From Mesorhizobium alhagi CCNWXJ12-2 (GTDB lineage: Bacteria; Pseudomonadota; Alphaproteobacteria; Rhizobiales; Rhizobiaceae): a DNA stretch of 64,000 nucleotides. This document shows, in pieces, positions 27,953 to 35,836 of this stretch. The translations under genes were made by a program, and so were the position numbers. The first letter of the stretch is position 1. Each line of letters opens with the position of its first letter. The stretch is from NCBI RefSeq assembly GCF_000236565.1, contig NZ_AHAM01000172.1, positions 1-64,000 on the forward strand. The letters run 5' to 3'. The notes under the pieces were generated by a model. That model ran no database searches and was not told where the DNA came from. It saw nothing but the letters and a program-made list of their open reading frames with translations.

Positions 27953-29898
27953 TCCGGTGGTTGAGGCGGCTTTTAGCGCTCTTCGCGGTTCTTGCGGCGA
28001 CGGCAGCGCATGCCGAAGGTCCGGTCCTCATGGTCGAAGATCCCGCCATTCTCTCCGCACTGGAGCAGCGCGGCTACGGCTTTGCCGGCCTGTTCGATGT
28101 CGAAGGTGCGGGCGATCTCGAAACGCTCTACCGCGACGCGCCGGCCTATCGCGTCGTAGTCGACATGATCGGCGCCGATGTCGCGGCGCTGCGGGACGAG
28201 ATGAAAGCCGGCGGACGAACGCTCTATGAGGTGACCGACGGCAATGTCGGGCGCATCATGGATATGCGCTGGTTGAAGACGGACGCCGCGCGCTTCCGGT
28301 TGGTGGGGATCGTCAACCGCCTCGACCGCCGCGATTTTTCGGCGCTGCGCGGCAGGGCCGATTGCGGTGACATCAGGTTCGTCTATCGGCTGGCTTACAG
28401 TTTTCGCAAGAACGGCAAGGGCAAGCAGCTTTCCTCGCGCATGCCCTTCAATTTCAACGCCGTGCATTCAGTGCTGCCCGATGCCGATGGCGGCTGCACC
28501 GGCGTGGCGCTGCGCTGGACGCCCGGGATCGACGAGACCGCCGACGCCGGCTGGCTGGCCGGAGGGCCACTCGATCCTTCGGAACTCGTCTTCCGCCAAC
28601 TCGAACTCAACGCGCAGGTGGTGCGCTTTCCGTCCGGCCAGGAGACCGAATTCGGCGGGCAGGCGGCCTATTTGATGCGGATTTTCGGCATTGATGGCGC
28701 GACCGTGACCGAACTGCCGCTGGAAAACACGCCCGACGCGGCAAGACTGACAAGCGACGCGACGCTTAAGGCGAAACTCGCTGGCTATGTCATTGAAAAT
28801 GCAGCGGCGATCGATGCGGGTGTCTATCGCATCCCAGACGAGTTCCTGGCCCGCAAGGTCGTTTCCTTCTCTACTTTCGGCAGCGTGCGCCAGGCGAACC
28901 ACCCGTTCGCGCCGCTGTTCCAGCCGGAAGAGTTTTCGGGACTCGACTTCTCCGGCATGCGTCTCATGCGCTCCGCCGAGGCGCTGATCGAGCGGCTGGA
29001 CAACGGCTCGTGCCAGGGCTGCCACCAGGCGGGATCGACGGCCGGCTTTCATTTCATCGGCCTTGACGACAAGGCGACCTCGCCGCTGAACCGCCTGCAG
29101 GTCGGCATCTCGCAGCATCTCCACGCCGAACTGGCGCGTCGCGAGGCCTATGTCGGTGCGGTCGCCGGCGACCGCGAGCCCGACCGCTTCCGGCCGCTGT
29201 CTTCCGCGCCGCCAGCAAAATGGACGGACGACGGCGTGGATTATGCCGAGGCGCAGGCGGGAATGCCGTGCATGATGCCTGAGGATGCAGCGCATTTCGG
29301 CGAAGGCTGGGGATGCGCCGGCGGCACGGTCTGCACGCCTATCGCGAGCGCATCGGGCACTCGGATGAAACTCGCGCAGTGCCTGCTGCCGAGAGATAGC
29401 GCGGAGATGTTTTCCGGCCATCCCTGCCTGACCGGCGCGATAGCGACCAATGCCGCCCAGCCGTTCAACGATCGCTACAGGATCACCGGGCAGTTCGCGG
29501 CTTTCGCCCCGGCGATCAACCGCGAGACCTACAATTGCCGGCCGCCGAAGATCGGCGTGCCGGCTGGAATCGCCTATCGCGGCTGCAACGACAAGGACCG
29601 GAGTTTCGCCGGCGTCAAGCCGGGCAAGCCGATGCCGCGCGAGATCTGCGGGCTTGCCGGCGGCAAGGCGTTCGACGTCTGCGTGGCCACCAACAATTTC
29701 GACCAGTGCCTCGGCGGGGCCGTGGTGCGCGGCAATCGGCCGAGTTGCTCGGCCGACAGCTTTTGCCGGGAGGACTATATGTGCCAGGCTTTCCCGCCAG
29801 ACACGCCGGGCCTCGCCAAGATCAAGGACGTCGGCTTCTGCTCGCCGACCTATTTCATCTTCCAGATGCGCATCGACAACCACACCACGCCTTGGTGA
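27949..29898 (+). CDS. Large secreted cysteine-rich protein with a CxxCH motif
   Basis: A 649-residue protein of unrecognised family. Residues 1-22 form a signal peptide (LLALFAVLAATAAHAEG). One heme-c type motif CQGCH is at residues 355-359, following a stretch with FSTFGSVRQANHPFAPLF. The last 230 residues hold many cysteines (CMMPEDAAHFGEGWGCAGG, TYNCRPPK, ICGLAGGKAFDVC), which suggests disulfides in the periplasm or outside the cell. A single CxxCH could bind heme c, or could be part of the cysteine network. The start overlaps nnr by 4 bp, so the two are co-transcribed, although no functional link is obvious. Confidence 0.8.
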   Translation: MIRWLRRLLALFAVLAATAAHAEGPVLMVEDPAILSALEQRGYGFAGLFDVEGAGDLETLYRDAPAYRVVVDMIGADVAALRDEMKAGGRTLYEVTDGNVGRIMDMRWLKTDAARFRLVGIVNRLDRRDFSALRGRADCGDIRFVYRLAYSFRKNGKGKQLSSRMPFNFNAVHSVLPDADGGCTGVALRWTPGIDETADAGWLAGGPLDPSELVFRQLELNAQVVRFPSGQETEFGGQAAYLMRIFGIDGATVTELPLENTPDAARLTSDATLKAKLAGYVIENAAAIDAGVYRIPDEFLARKVVSFSTFGSVRQANHPFAPLFQPEEFSGLDFSGMRLMRSAEALIERLDNGSCQGCHQAGSTAGFHFIGLDDKATSPLNRLQVGISQHLHAELARREAYVGAVAGDREPDRFRPLSSAPPAKWTDDGVDYAEAQAGMPCMMPEDAAHFGEGWGCAGGTVCTPIASASGTRMKLAQCLLPRDSAEMFSGHPCLTGAIATNAAQPFNDRYRITGQFAAFAPAINRETYNCRPPKIGVPAGIAYRGCNDKDRSFAGVKPGKPMPREICGLAGGKAFDVCVATNNFDQCLGGAVVRGNRPSCSADSFCREDYMCQAFPPDTPGLAKIKDVGFCSPTYFIFQMRIDNHTTPW

Positions 29899-29934
29899 GC
29901 GTGCGGTGCTGCTGACTTCATTCGTGATCTGACA

Positions 29935-30702
29935 TCAAGCATTTGCGCCGCCGTCGATGGTCAGGGCCGAGCCCGTCACGAACCGGCCCTGCGGCCCAGC
30001 CAGCCAGGTGACCAACCCGGCAACATCGTCCGGCGCGCCGAATTGCGGGATCGCCATCAGGCTGCGCTGGGCGTCGGCATATTCGCCGTCGGCCGGGTTC
30101 ATATCGGTGTCGGTGGACCCGGGATGCACGACATTGACGGTGATGCCGCGCGGGCCGAGATCGCGCGCAAGGCCCTTGGTCAGGCCGACCAAGGCGGCCT
30201 TGCTGGCGGAATAGAGGCTGGGGCCGGGAGCAGACACGCGCTCGGCTAGATTGCTGCCGATCGAGATGATCCGGCCGCCTTCGCCCATCACGGCCGCAGC
30301 CGCCTTGGAGGCGACGAAGGGTGCTCGGAAATTGACGGCCATCGTCTCGTCGAGGGCTTCGAGCGTCATCGTCTCGATCGGGCCGGCGTGGTAGATGCCG
30401 GCGCTGTTGACCAGGATGTCGAGACGTCCGAATTCGCGGACGGCCGCCGCGACCGCCGCTTCGACCGCGCCTGCATCGAGATTGTCGGCCCTGATCGCGA
30501 AGCCGCGCCGGCCCAGTGCTTCAATCTCTTTCACCACCGCGCCTGCCTTGTCCGCCGAACGCGCATAGGTCACCGCGACGTCCGCGCCGGCGCGTGCCAG
30601 CCTGAGCGCGATCGCCGCGCCAATGCCGCGGCTGCCGCCGGTCACCAGCGCCGCCTTGCCCTGGAGTTCGCCGGAATTTCTGTCTGAATTGCTGTCGTGC
30701 AT
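29935..30702 (-). CDS. Short-chain dehydrogenase/reductase
   Basis: A 255-residue classical SDR. The nucleotide-binding motif is TGGSRGIGAAIAL, the NAG-type motif is NSAGIYH, catalytic Ser is in IISIGSNLAERVSAPGPSLY and the catalytic YxxxK is YSASK. The end VTGSALTIDGGANA is typical. ATG 30702 is preferred over an upstream start. The lysine-arginine pattern after beta-2 (TYARSADKA) suggests NADPH. It is divergent from a TetR regulator, a common regulator-target pair. Confidence 0.92.
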   Translation of the reverse strand: MHDSNSDRNSGELQGKAALVTGGSRGIGAAIALRLARAGADVAVTYARSADKAGAVVKEIEALGRRGFAIRADNLDAGAVEAAVAAAVREFGRLDILVNSAGIYHAGPIETMTLEALDETMAVNFRAPFVASKAAAAVMGEGGRIISIGSNLAERVSAPGPSLYSASKAALVGLTKGLARDLGPRGITVNVVHPGSTDTDMNPADGEYADAQRSLMAIPQFGAPDDVAGLVTWLAGPQGRFVTGSALTIDGGANA

Positions 30703-30713
30703 TGCTTTCACCC

Positions 30714-30780
30714 ATTTATGTAACAGTCGATACACATATTGGTGGCAGGCTTGCGGTGCGCCGTCAAGCGATTTATGTAA
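30714..30780. promoter_or_regulatory. Divergent SDR/TetR promoter region with a direct repeat
   Basis: The ten-base sequence ATTTATGTAA occurs exactly at 30714-30723 and 30771-30780. The first copy also begins an imperfect dyad TATGT...ACATA (30717-30738). This is a plausible operator pair for the adjacent TetR protein. The TetR start has no visible Shine-Dalgarno sequence, so its message may be leaderless or poorly translated. Confidence 0.5.
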
Positions 30781-30785
30781 TGATC

Positions 30786-31430
30786 ATGACAGAAAACATT
30801 TCGGCGAGCTCGAAAGGCCGGCCGCGCGGCTTCGACCGCGCCGAGGCGCTGCGGCAGGCGATGCGGCTGTTCTGGGCCAAAGGCTACGACGGCGCCTCGC
30901 TGGCGGACCTTACGGCGGTCATGGGCATAAATCCGCCCAGCCTCTACGCCGCCTTCGGCAGCAAGGAAGCGCTGTTTCGCGAGGCGACCGATCTCTACAG
31001 CGAGACCGAGGGCGTCGACATCTGGCGCAGCCTGCACCAGTCGGCCACGGCAAGGCAGGCGGTGGAGGGCTTTTTGCGCGAATCCGCGGCCGCCTTTTCG
31101 CGCGCCGGCGATCCGCCGGGCTGCCTGATCGTGCTCGGCGCGCTCAACGCCAACGGCAACAACGCCGCCATCTGCGAGGATCTGCGGCAAAGGCGGGAGG
31201 CGAACGTCGCCGAACTGAGGACGCGATTGGAAGCCGCGGTGCGGGAAGGGGAGTTGCCGGCGGGCATCGATTGCGAGGCGATCGCGGTGTTCTACGTGAC
31301 GGTCCAGCAGGGCATGTCGATCCAGGCGCGTGACGGCGCTTCGCACGCCAGGCTGCTTGCGGCGGCCGATGGCGCAATGGCCGCCTGGGATGCGCTGACG
31401 GCGGAATCGTCAGCGCGAGTAGGGGGGTAG
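30786..31430 (+). CDS. TetR/AcrR-family transcriptional regulator
   Basis: A 214-residue regulator. The N-terminal helix-turn-helix (about 17-60) reads GFDRAEALRQAMRLFWAKGY and ASLADLTAVMGINPPSLYAA; the C-terminal ligand domain includes AGDPPGCLIVLGALNANGNN, typical of the YbiH/AefR-like branch with C-terminal DUF1956-like helices. It is divergent from the SDR gene and probably represses it. An in-frame ATG two codons upstream (30780) is equally possible. Confidence 0.9.
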   Translation: MTENISASSKGRPRGFDRAEALRQAMRLFWAKGYDGASLADLTAVMGINPPSLYAAFGSKEALFREATDLYSETEGVDIWRSLHQSATARQAVEGFLRESAAAFSRAGDPPGCLIVLGALNANGNNAAICEDLRQRREANVAELRTRLEAAVREGELPAGIDCEAIAVFYVTVQQGMSIQARDGASHARLLAAADGAMAAWDALTAESSARVGG

Positions 31431-31445
31431 GCCGGCGGCTAAACG

Positions 31446-32252
31446 TCAGTCGTTCACCCGCTGCATCAGCGCAATCGCGCCGTGCGGTGCGCGCACCTTG
31501 CCGGACGTGATGAAATAGATGAACACGTCGCGCGGCTTGACCGGAGCCTCGCTCGAGGGATCGGCGCGAGGCAGGTCGGCCGGCGTCCCGCCTTCGGCCC
31601 ATATTTTTGCGCGCGCCGCCCATGCGTCGAGGGCGCTCGGCCTGTAGCAGGTCTCTATCTCGTCCTCGCCGGTCTGCAGCCGGGCATAGACGAAATCGCC
31701 GGTGACGTCGGCGATCGCCGGATATTTTTCGTGGTCGGCATAGACCACCGCGACGTTGTGCTCGCGCAGCAGGGCGACGAATTCCGGCACGACGAAGGAC
31801 GGGTTGCGGACCTCCACCGCATGGCGCAGCGGCACTCCATCCTGTTTTTCCGGCAGCAGCTTTAGGAACGCGCCGAAATCGTCGGCGTCGAATTTTTTTG
31901 TCGGCGCGAACTGCCAGAGGATCGGGCCGAGCTTGTCGCCGAGTTCGGAAACCCCCGAACCGAGAAACCGTTCGACCGATTCTCCGGCTTCCGCCAGCAC
32001 CCTGCGGTTGGTCGCAAAGCGGATCGCCTTCAGCGAAAAGACAAAACCTTCCGGCGCTTCGCTCGCCCATTTGGCGAAGGTGGCAGGCTTGAAGGTCGAA
32101 TAATAAGTGCCGTTGACCTCGATGGTGGGCACCTGGCGGCTCGCGAACTGGAGTTGCTTCGCCTTCGACAGTTTCTCGGGGTAAAAGGAGATGTCCCAGG
32201 GCTCGAAGGTCCAGCCGCCCATGCCGGCGCGGATTTTTCCGGATTCTGTCAT
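31446..32252 (-). CDS. DUF72 family protein (YecE-like)
   Basis: A 268-residue TIM-barrel-like DUF72 protein. Signature segments: MGGWTFEPWDISFYPEKLSK, VNGTYYSTFKPATFAKWASE, LGPILWQFAPTKKFD, the EVRNPSF motif, and VYARLQTGEDEIETCY. The family is widespread but its reaction is unknown. No partner gene is clear; it converges with the TetR gene. Confidence 0.9.
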   Translation of the reverse strand: MTESGKIRAGMGGWTFEPWDISFYPEKLSKAKQLQFASRQVPTIEVNGTYYSTFKPATFAKWASEAPEGFVFSLKAIRFATNRRVLAEAGESVERFLGSGVSELGDKLGPILWQFAPTKKFDADDFGAFLKLLPEKQDGVPLRHAVEVRNPSFVVPEFVALLREHNVAVVYADHEKYPAIADVTGDFVYARLQTGEDEIETCYRPSALDAWAARAKIWAEGGTPADLPRADPSSEAPVKPRDVFIYFITSGKVRAPHGAIALMQRVND

Positions 32253-32284
32253 GTGCTAAACTCTCAGTTGCATAGGTCATCATC

Positions 32285-32401
32285 ATGCGCGGTAGGAAGC
32301 CGATTGCAAGAATGAAGCCGCTGACTGCCGAAGAAATTGAACGCAGTAACGATGAGCTTCAGCGCCTTGCTGCACGGAAACTCGCCAGTAGCGGAGCCTG
32401 A
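32285..32401 (+). CDS. Possible small protein, 38 residues
   Basis: A short open frame starting ATG (MRGRKPIARMKPLTAEEIER) and ending at TGA 32401; charged and probably helical in the second half (NDELQRLAARKLASS). Codon use is less GC-rich than in neighbours. No Shine-Dalgarno sequence is visible. It may be the remnant of an antitoxin-like or DNA-binding protein, or may not be a gene. Confidence 0.3.
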   Translation: MRGRKPIARMKPLTAEEIERSNDELQRLAARKLASSGA

Positions 32402-32409
32402 CCTCCGAC

Positions 32410-32646
32410 CTATTGCGGGATGTCGCGGTGGTTGGGCGGCACCGCAAAGCTCTTTTCCTCGCGCACCGACGCGACGCCGTCCATCTGCTGCACCCGTTCG
32501 ATCGCCGCATCGTCTGAGACGGCGCCTACGATGGTTCTCATACCGCGCATGACGCGCTGGACGCGGACACCGCAGGCTTCGACCGCGGCGGTCACGGAAT
32601 CGAGGCGGTGCTGTTCGTCGACAAGCACCATAACGTTCTTCGTCAT
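32410..32646 (-). CDS. Small protein with inhibitor-I9-like/ferredoxin-like fold
   Basis: A 78-residue protein: TKNVMVLVDEQHRLDSVTAA, a helix, then a strand-rich end MDGVASVREEKSFAVPPNH. The beta-alpha-beta pattern with VxxVREEKSF at the end resembles I9-type subtilisin propeptide domains, in which the last strand and tail block the active site. It is encoded 34 bp after the subtilase stop, on the same strand, which supports a role as a separately made foldase or inhibitor. The fold is inferred by pattern only. Confidence 0.65.
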   Translation of the reverse strand: MTKNVMVLVDEQHRLDSVTAAVEACGVRVQRVMRGMRTIVGAVSDDAAIERVQQMDGVASVREEKSFAVPPNHRDIPQ

Positions 32647-32680
32647 TTTCGCGTCCTCTCGCGGTCGCCGAGTGCCCCCA

Positions 32681-34024
32681 TCATATAGGCTGGGCTGCCT
32701 GCAAGTCCATCGACACTGCCGTTCCCGGCGCCATCACCAGCCCCGAGCCGACGTCGCGGGCGGGATGGCCGATATTGCGCGCGCCGCGCTCCAGCGCCGT
32801 CCACAGCGCCTTGCCGCGAAGGCTCTTGTCCGACTGCGCCAGCAACGCCGCGATGCCGGCGACATGCGGCGTCGCCATCGACGTGCCGGAGAACCGGTCG
32901 TAATTGCGCGGCACCGGCACGGATGAGAGCACGTCCACCCCGGGTCCGGCGACGTTCACCTCGCCACCGGCCGGATTGATGCCGCCGCAGGAAAAATTCG
33001 CCACCTTCATCTTCGCGTCCACGGCCGCGACCGCCATGATCGAGGCGGCGTTGGCCGGCGACGTGACGGGCCTGATGGAGTTGTACTGCCGCCAGCTTTC
33101 ATTGCCGGCCGCCGCTATGATCAGCGAGCCGTTCTCGAGCGCGTATTCGCCTGCGCGCTCATAGAACGGGTCGGGCGGTTCGCCCGGCTGGACGGCGCGG
33201 CCGAGCGATAGGGAAATGATCTCGCATTTGCTCTCGACAGCCCATTCGATGCCGGCGAGTATCCAGCGCTCGGTGCCGGAACCGGCATTGTTCAGGACCT
33301 TGCCGACATGGATCTCCGCTTCGTAGGCCACGCCGTAGCGGACCTGCTCGGCCGGCGCCAGCGGCCCGCAGGCGGTGCCGATGACGTGGGTGCCATGGCC
33401 CTGGACATCCTGCACGTCCTCGCCCGGCACGAAGCTCGCGGAAACGATGCTGCGCCCGGCGAAATCCGGATGGAGGAGGTCGAGGCCGGTATCCAGCACC
33501 GCGAGTTTGATGCCCGCGCCGGAAAAGGTCGAGCGGTCGACGCCCGTGGCGGTGAGGCCCCAGGTGGCCGAAATCTGCTCGGCGACCGGGACGAATGACG
33601 GCGCGGCGATGCCGCCCGGCGGCAGGAGCGCGCGCAGGGCAGGATCCGCCAGCAGCGAGAGACCGTCGCGCACCCAGGCAGCGTAGCGCTCGTCCCACCC
33701 GGCCAGCACATGCATCCAGAATTCCGGCCGCACCTCGACGACCTCCTTGCGGGCGCGAAGCATGGTTGCGGCGACCGATATGCCGTCGCCCTCGGGCGCC
33801 TTGATCACGACAATGCCGAGGCGATCGAGGCTGAGCGCGCCGGCCTCGGCGAAAGCTTCCGCGACATCAGGCCCGGCGGCGTGGAAATCGCGGGAATGCA
33901 CCACCTTGGCGCCGACGGCGTTGGAGATCAGCCTTTCGATCTCCTTCGGCTTCCGGTTCGGCTGGAACATCACCAGCATGTTGCCTGTCGGCTGGGGCGG
34001 CGGCGACGCTGCGATATTGTTCAT
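32681..34024 (-). CDS. Leaderless S8 subtilisin-like serine protease
   Basis: A 447-residue subtilase. Catalytic residues are Asp178 (VLDTGLDLLHPDF), His210 (GHGTHVIGTACG), oxyanion Asn308 (AAAGNES) and Ser382 (FSGTSMATPHVAGIAALL). Residues 15-105 look like an I9-type propeptide (NMLVMFQPNRKPKEIERLIS, VVEVRPEFWMHVL). There is no N-terminal signal peptide, so it is either cytoplasmic or exported by another route. The following gene encodes a second I9-like protein. Length is normal for a single-domain subtilase. Confidence 0.92.
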   Translation of the reverse strand: MNNIAASPPPQPTGNMLVMFQPNRKPKEIERLISNAVGAKVVHSRDFHAAGPDVAEAFAEAGALSLDRLGIVVIKAPEGDGISVAATMLRARKEVVEVRPEFWMHVLAGWDERYAAWVRDGLSLLADPALRALLPPGGIAAPSFVPVAEQISATWGLTATGVDRSTFSGAGIKLAVLDTGLDLLHPDFAGRSIVSASFVPGEDVQDVQGHGTHVIGTACGPLAPAEQVRYGVAYEAEIHVGKVLNNAGSGTERWILAGIEWAVESKCEIISLSLGRAVQPGEPPDPFYERAGEYALENGSLIIAAAGNESWRQYNSIRPVTSPANAASIMAVAAVDAKMKVANFSCGGINPAGGEVNVAGPGVDVLSSVPVPRNYDRFSGTSMATPHVAGIAALLAQSDKSLRGKALWTALERGARNIGHPARDVGSGLVMAPGTAVSMDLQAAQPI

Positions 34025-34142
34025 TCGGTCACTCCGGAGAAAATGTGCAATCGGGATGAACGGCGCGGGCTAGTCGTCCGGCGAAAATGCGTTCGCCGGG
34101 CACGCTTGTCCACCCGGTAGTCGATGGCTCCTGACAGGTGGA

Positions 34143-34184
34143 AGGGAGTAGGGAATAGCGAATAGCGAATAGGGAGCAGGGCAG
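34143..34184. repeat. Six-copy heptamer array (AGSGART-like)
   Basis: Six consecutive 7-base units: AGGGAGT, AGGGAAT, AGCGAAT, AGCGAAT, AGGGAGC, AGGGCAG. The period of 7 and the AG-S-S-A-R-T pattern match the AGGCAGT arrays at 60673 and 10884, but no inverted partner is seen nearby. It lies in the 234-bp gap (34025-34258) upstream of the subtilase; the rest of that gap shows nothing else. Confidence 0.7.
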
Positions 34185-34258
34185 GAGGGTGACGCGCGAA
34201 AGCGCGCGCGGCAATGCAATGCCGCGTTCCGCTTTTCCCGGCAGCATGCGGGGTTGGG

Positions 34259-34885
34259 TCATGACGTGTCGGGACGCTCCAATGCGTAGATGGCCAGCGC
34301 GTGGGCGTGAGCCAGGATTTCGTCCACCTCGCGGACGTTGCGGGGTGCATTTCTTCTTTGCGCGCCTGCGGCGTCGCGATAGGCGGATGGATCGAAACGG
34401 GTGAGACGGCCGCCCGGCGGACGTCCTCTCCGCAGCGGCGAGATGCGCCGGGGCCGGCCGGAAGTGTTTTCACGCGTGTTGCGCGCCTTCCAGCGGGCAA
34501 AGCGTTTCGCCTGTCCCGGCAGGTCGTCGAGCGCGGTGGCCAGTGCGGCGAGGCGCCGGCCGAGCTGCGTGGCGTCGATCGGGTCATCGGGCGACGGCGG
34601 CGGCGGGAGAAAAAACGGTTCGGTGACGCCGGGAAACAGGATGCGCGGGGCGGCGTGCGCAGGGACATGGCGGCGTTTCTGCTGGCTCGGGAAGCGGCGC
34701 GGCGGATCGAAAAGCGGCAGGCATAGGGCGCGCGGGCGGGCGGCACGCATGGCGGCGGCTCGCCTGGCCGCGGCGGCGCGCGCAAGATCGGCGGGAGACA
34801 TCACGACGGCGATGCCGAAGCGGCGCAGGAGCGGCTCCGCGGTCGCGGGCTTGGCCTCGCGTTTTCGCGTAGGCGGCAGGGTCAT
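34259..34885 (-). CDS. Proline/arginine-rich hypothetical protein (3' part of a frameshifted gene)
   Basis: A 208-residue open frame starting MTLPPTRKREAKPATAEPLL with RFGIAVVMSPADLARAAAAR, a proline-rich PFFLPPPPSPDDPIDATQLG and a C-terminal VDEILAHAHALAIYALERPD. It is basic and without membrane segments; family unknown. Reading this frame upstream gives a sensible continuation (RPAEAAARRLIIAAARGLVM) into the preceding remnant across a run of five C residues (34942-34946), so I think this is the second half of a once longer gene. Function unknown. Confidence 0.55.
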   Translation of the reverse strand: MTLPPTRKREAKPATAEPLLRRFGIAVVMSPADLARAAAARRAAAMRAARPRALCLPLFDPPRRFPSQQKRRHVPAHAAPRILFPGVTEPFFLPPPPSPDDPIDATQLGRRLAALATALDDLPGQAKRFARWKARNTRENTSGRPRRISPLRRGRPPGGRLTRFDPSAYRDAAGAQRRNAPRNVREVDEILAHAHALAIYALERPDTS

Positions 34886-35195
34886 GACCAGACCACGCGC
34901 GGCCGCGATGATAAGCCGCCGCGCGGCGGCTTCGGCCGGACGGGGGCAGCCGCAATATGGCGAGCCGGAGATGGCGCGGCAGGGTGAGCGCAGGTTTCAC
35001 CTCCCCCTTGAGGGGAGGTCGGCGGTCGTCAGACCGCCGGGTGGGGGTATTTTCGGCGCCGCTACCCGACGCTTCGCGTCGACCTCCCCTGAAGGGGGAG
35101 GTAACCGCTCCGGCGAGTCTCGCCATGCTCACCAGCCCGGCCAGGACGCGCTTCAGCGCCTCGAGATTGTCTGATATCGCCGTCGTCCCGTCCAT
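34886..35195 (-). pseudogene. 5' part of the same broken gene, with a palindromic element inside
   Basis: The frame starts MDGTTAISDNLEALKRVLAG, runs through the 104-bp palindrome (34999-35102) without a stop, and continues as LTLPRHLRLAILRL. It then loses frame at a C5 run (34942-34946 on the other strand as GGGGG), where removing one base would join it to the downstream frame ending at 34259. Either this is a real frameshift that kills the gene or a homopolymer sequencing error. Confidence 0.5.
34999..35102. repeat. 104-bp palindromic intergenic-type element A
   Basis: Outer arms of 23 bases (34999-35021 and 35080-35102) are inverted copies with one mismatch, each containing its own small palindrome CTCCCCCTTGAGGGGAG or CTCCCCTGAAGGGGGAG. 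Two inner hairpins lie between: GGCGGTC-GTCA-GACCGCC (about 35021-35038) and CGACGC-TTC-GCGTCG (about 35067-35081). The layout is that of a non-autonomous palindromic repeat of the kind common in rhizobial genomes. No transposase is near. Confidence 0.85.
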
Positions 35196-35308
35196 CGCCG
35201 CCTCCTTTCAAGGCGGCGGGATTATCACGCGGTTGGGGAAGGCGTGAACAGATGTAGGAAAAGATTCCTGACAAATGCTGACAGACGGTCGCGGGCAGCG
35301 ACAAGATC

Positions 35309-35410
35309 GCCCCTCACCCTTACCCTCTCCCCGTGAAAAAACGGGGAGAGGGTCATCAACGTTGGCGCCCCCTCTCCCCGCGTGCGGGGAGAGGGTAAGG
35401 GTGAGGGGGC
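35309..35410. repeat. 102-bp palindromic element B
   Basis: Inverted outer arms: GCCCCTCACCCTTACCCTCT continuing to 35333, mirrored by AGAGGGTAAGGGTGAGGGGG ending at 35410. Within it are two hairpins built of CCCTCTCCCCG / CGGGGAGAGGG. It ends 15 bp before the truncated PIN gene, so it may mark the break point that removed the PIN N terminus. Confidence 0.85.
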
Positions 35411-35425
35411 GGCGTCTCAAGAAGG

Positions 35426-35692
35426 ATGACGGCTGATGGGCAGGATGAGAAGTCATCTCTGGTTAGCGCATTCGACGAGGTGATCGCAGCAGCGGGGTTT
35501 GACCTTCTGCCGCTTTCCGCCATGCACGCGATACGAGCGGGTTCGTATGGTCCCGAGCATCGCGATCCGTTCGACCGGATGCTCGCGGCTCAGGCGATGG
35601 TCGAAGGACTAACGCTGGTGTCGAATGACAGGTGGCTGAAGGGGATGGGGGCGGAGGTGGTGTGGATTTTGACAGCCCGCCCGACCGATTAA
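35426..35692 (+). pseudogene. C-terminal fragment of a PIN-domain (VapC-type) toxin
   Basis: An 88-residue frame matching the second half of PIN-domain toxins: FDLLPLSAMHAIRAGSYGPE, then the hallmark HRDPFDRMLAAQAMVEGLTL and VSNDRWLKG with the later catalytic acidic residues. VapC proteins are about 130 residues; the first half, with the first Asp of the metal site, is missing and palindromic element B lies there instead. No VapB antitoxin is upstream. It is therefore probably inactive as an RNase. Confidence 0.8.
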
Positions 35693-35697
35693 TTGCC

Positions 35698-35716
35698 TAT
35701 ACGGAAAATCCGTATA
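35698..35716. promoter_or_regulatory. Perfect palindrome upstream of the BrnT-like remnant
   Basis: TATACGGA-AAA-TCCGTATA is a perfect inverted repeat with 8-base arms and a 3-base centre. It lies 10 bp before the BrnT-like remnant and is AT-rich, unlike its surroundings. This is the expected place and form of an autoregulatory toxin-antitoxin operator, probably recognised by the downstream helix-turn-helix protein. Confidence 0.7.
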
Positions 35717-35725
35717 TGCATTTCG

Positions 35726-35836
35726 GTGCCGCAAGACAGATTTGATTCGGTCAAGGATGCTGCCAATCGGGGTAAGCACAAGCTCTCGCTCGCCCTTGGC
35801 GATCGTATTCTCGGTGAGAAGGAGCAACGACGGTGA
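35726..35836 (+). pseudogene. Truncated BrnT-like toxin remnant
   Basis: A 36-residue GTG-started frame reading RFDSVKDAANRGKHKLSLAL, which matches the opening of BrnT-type RNase toxins (F-x-x-x-K-x-x-x-N-x-x-K-H-x-x-S), but it stops at 35836 where BrnT proteins run to about 90 residues. The rest of the toxin fold, including the later catalytic residues, is absent. The HTH frame overlaps it in another phase. Confidence 0.55.
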
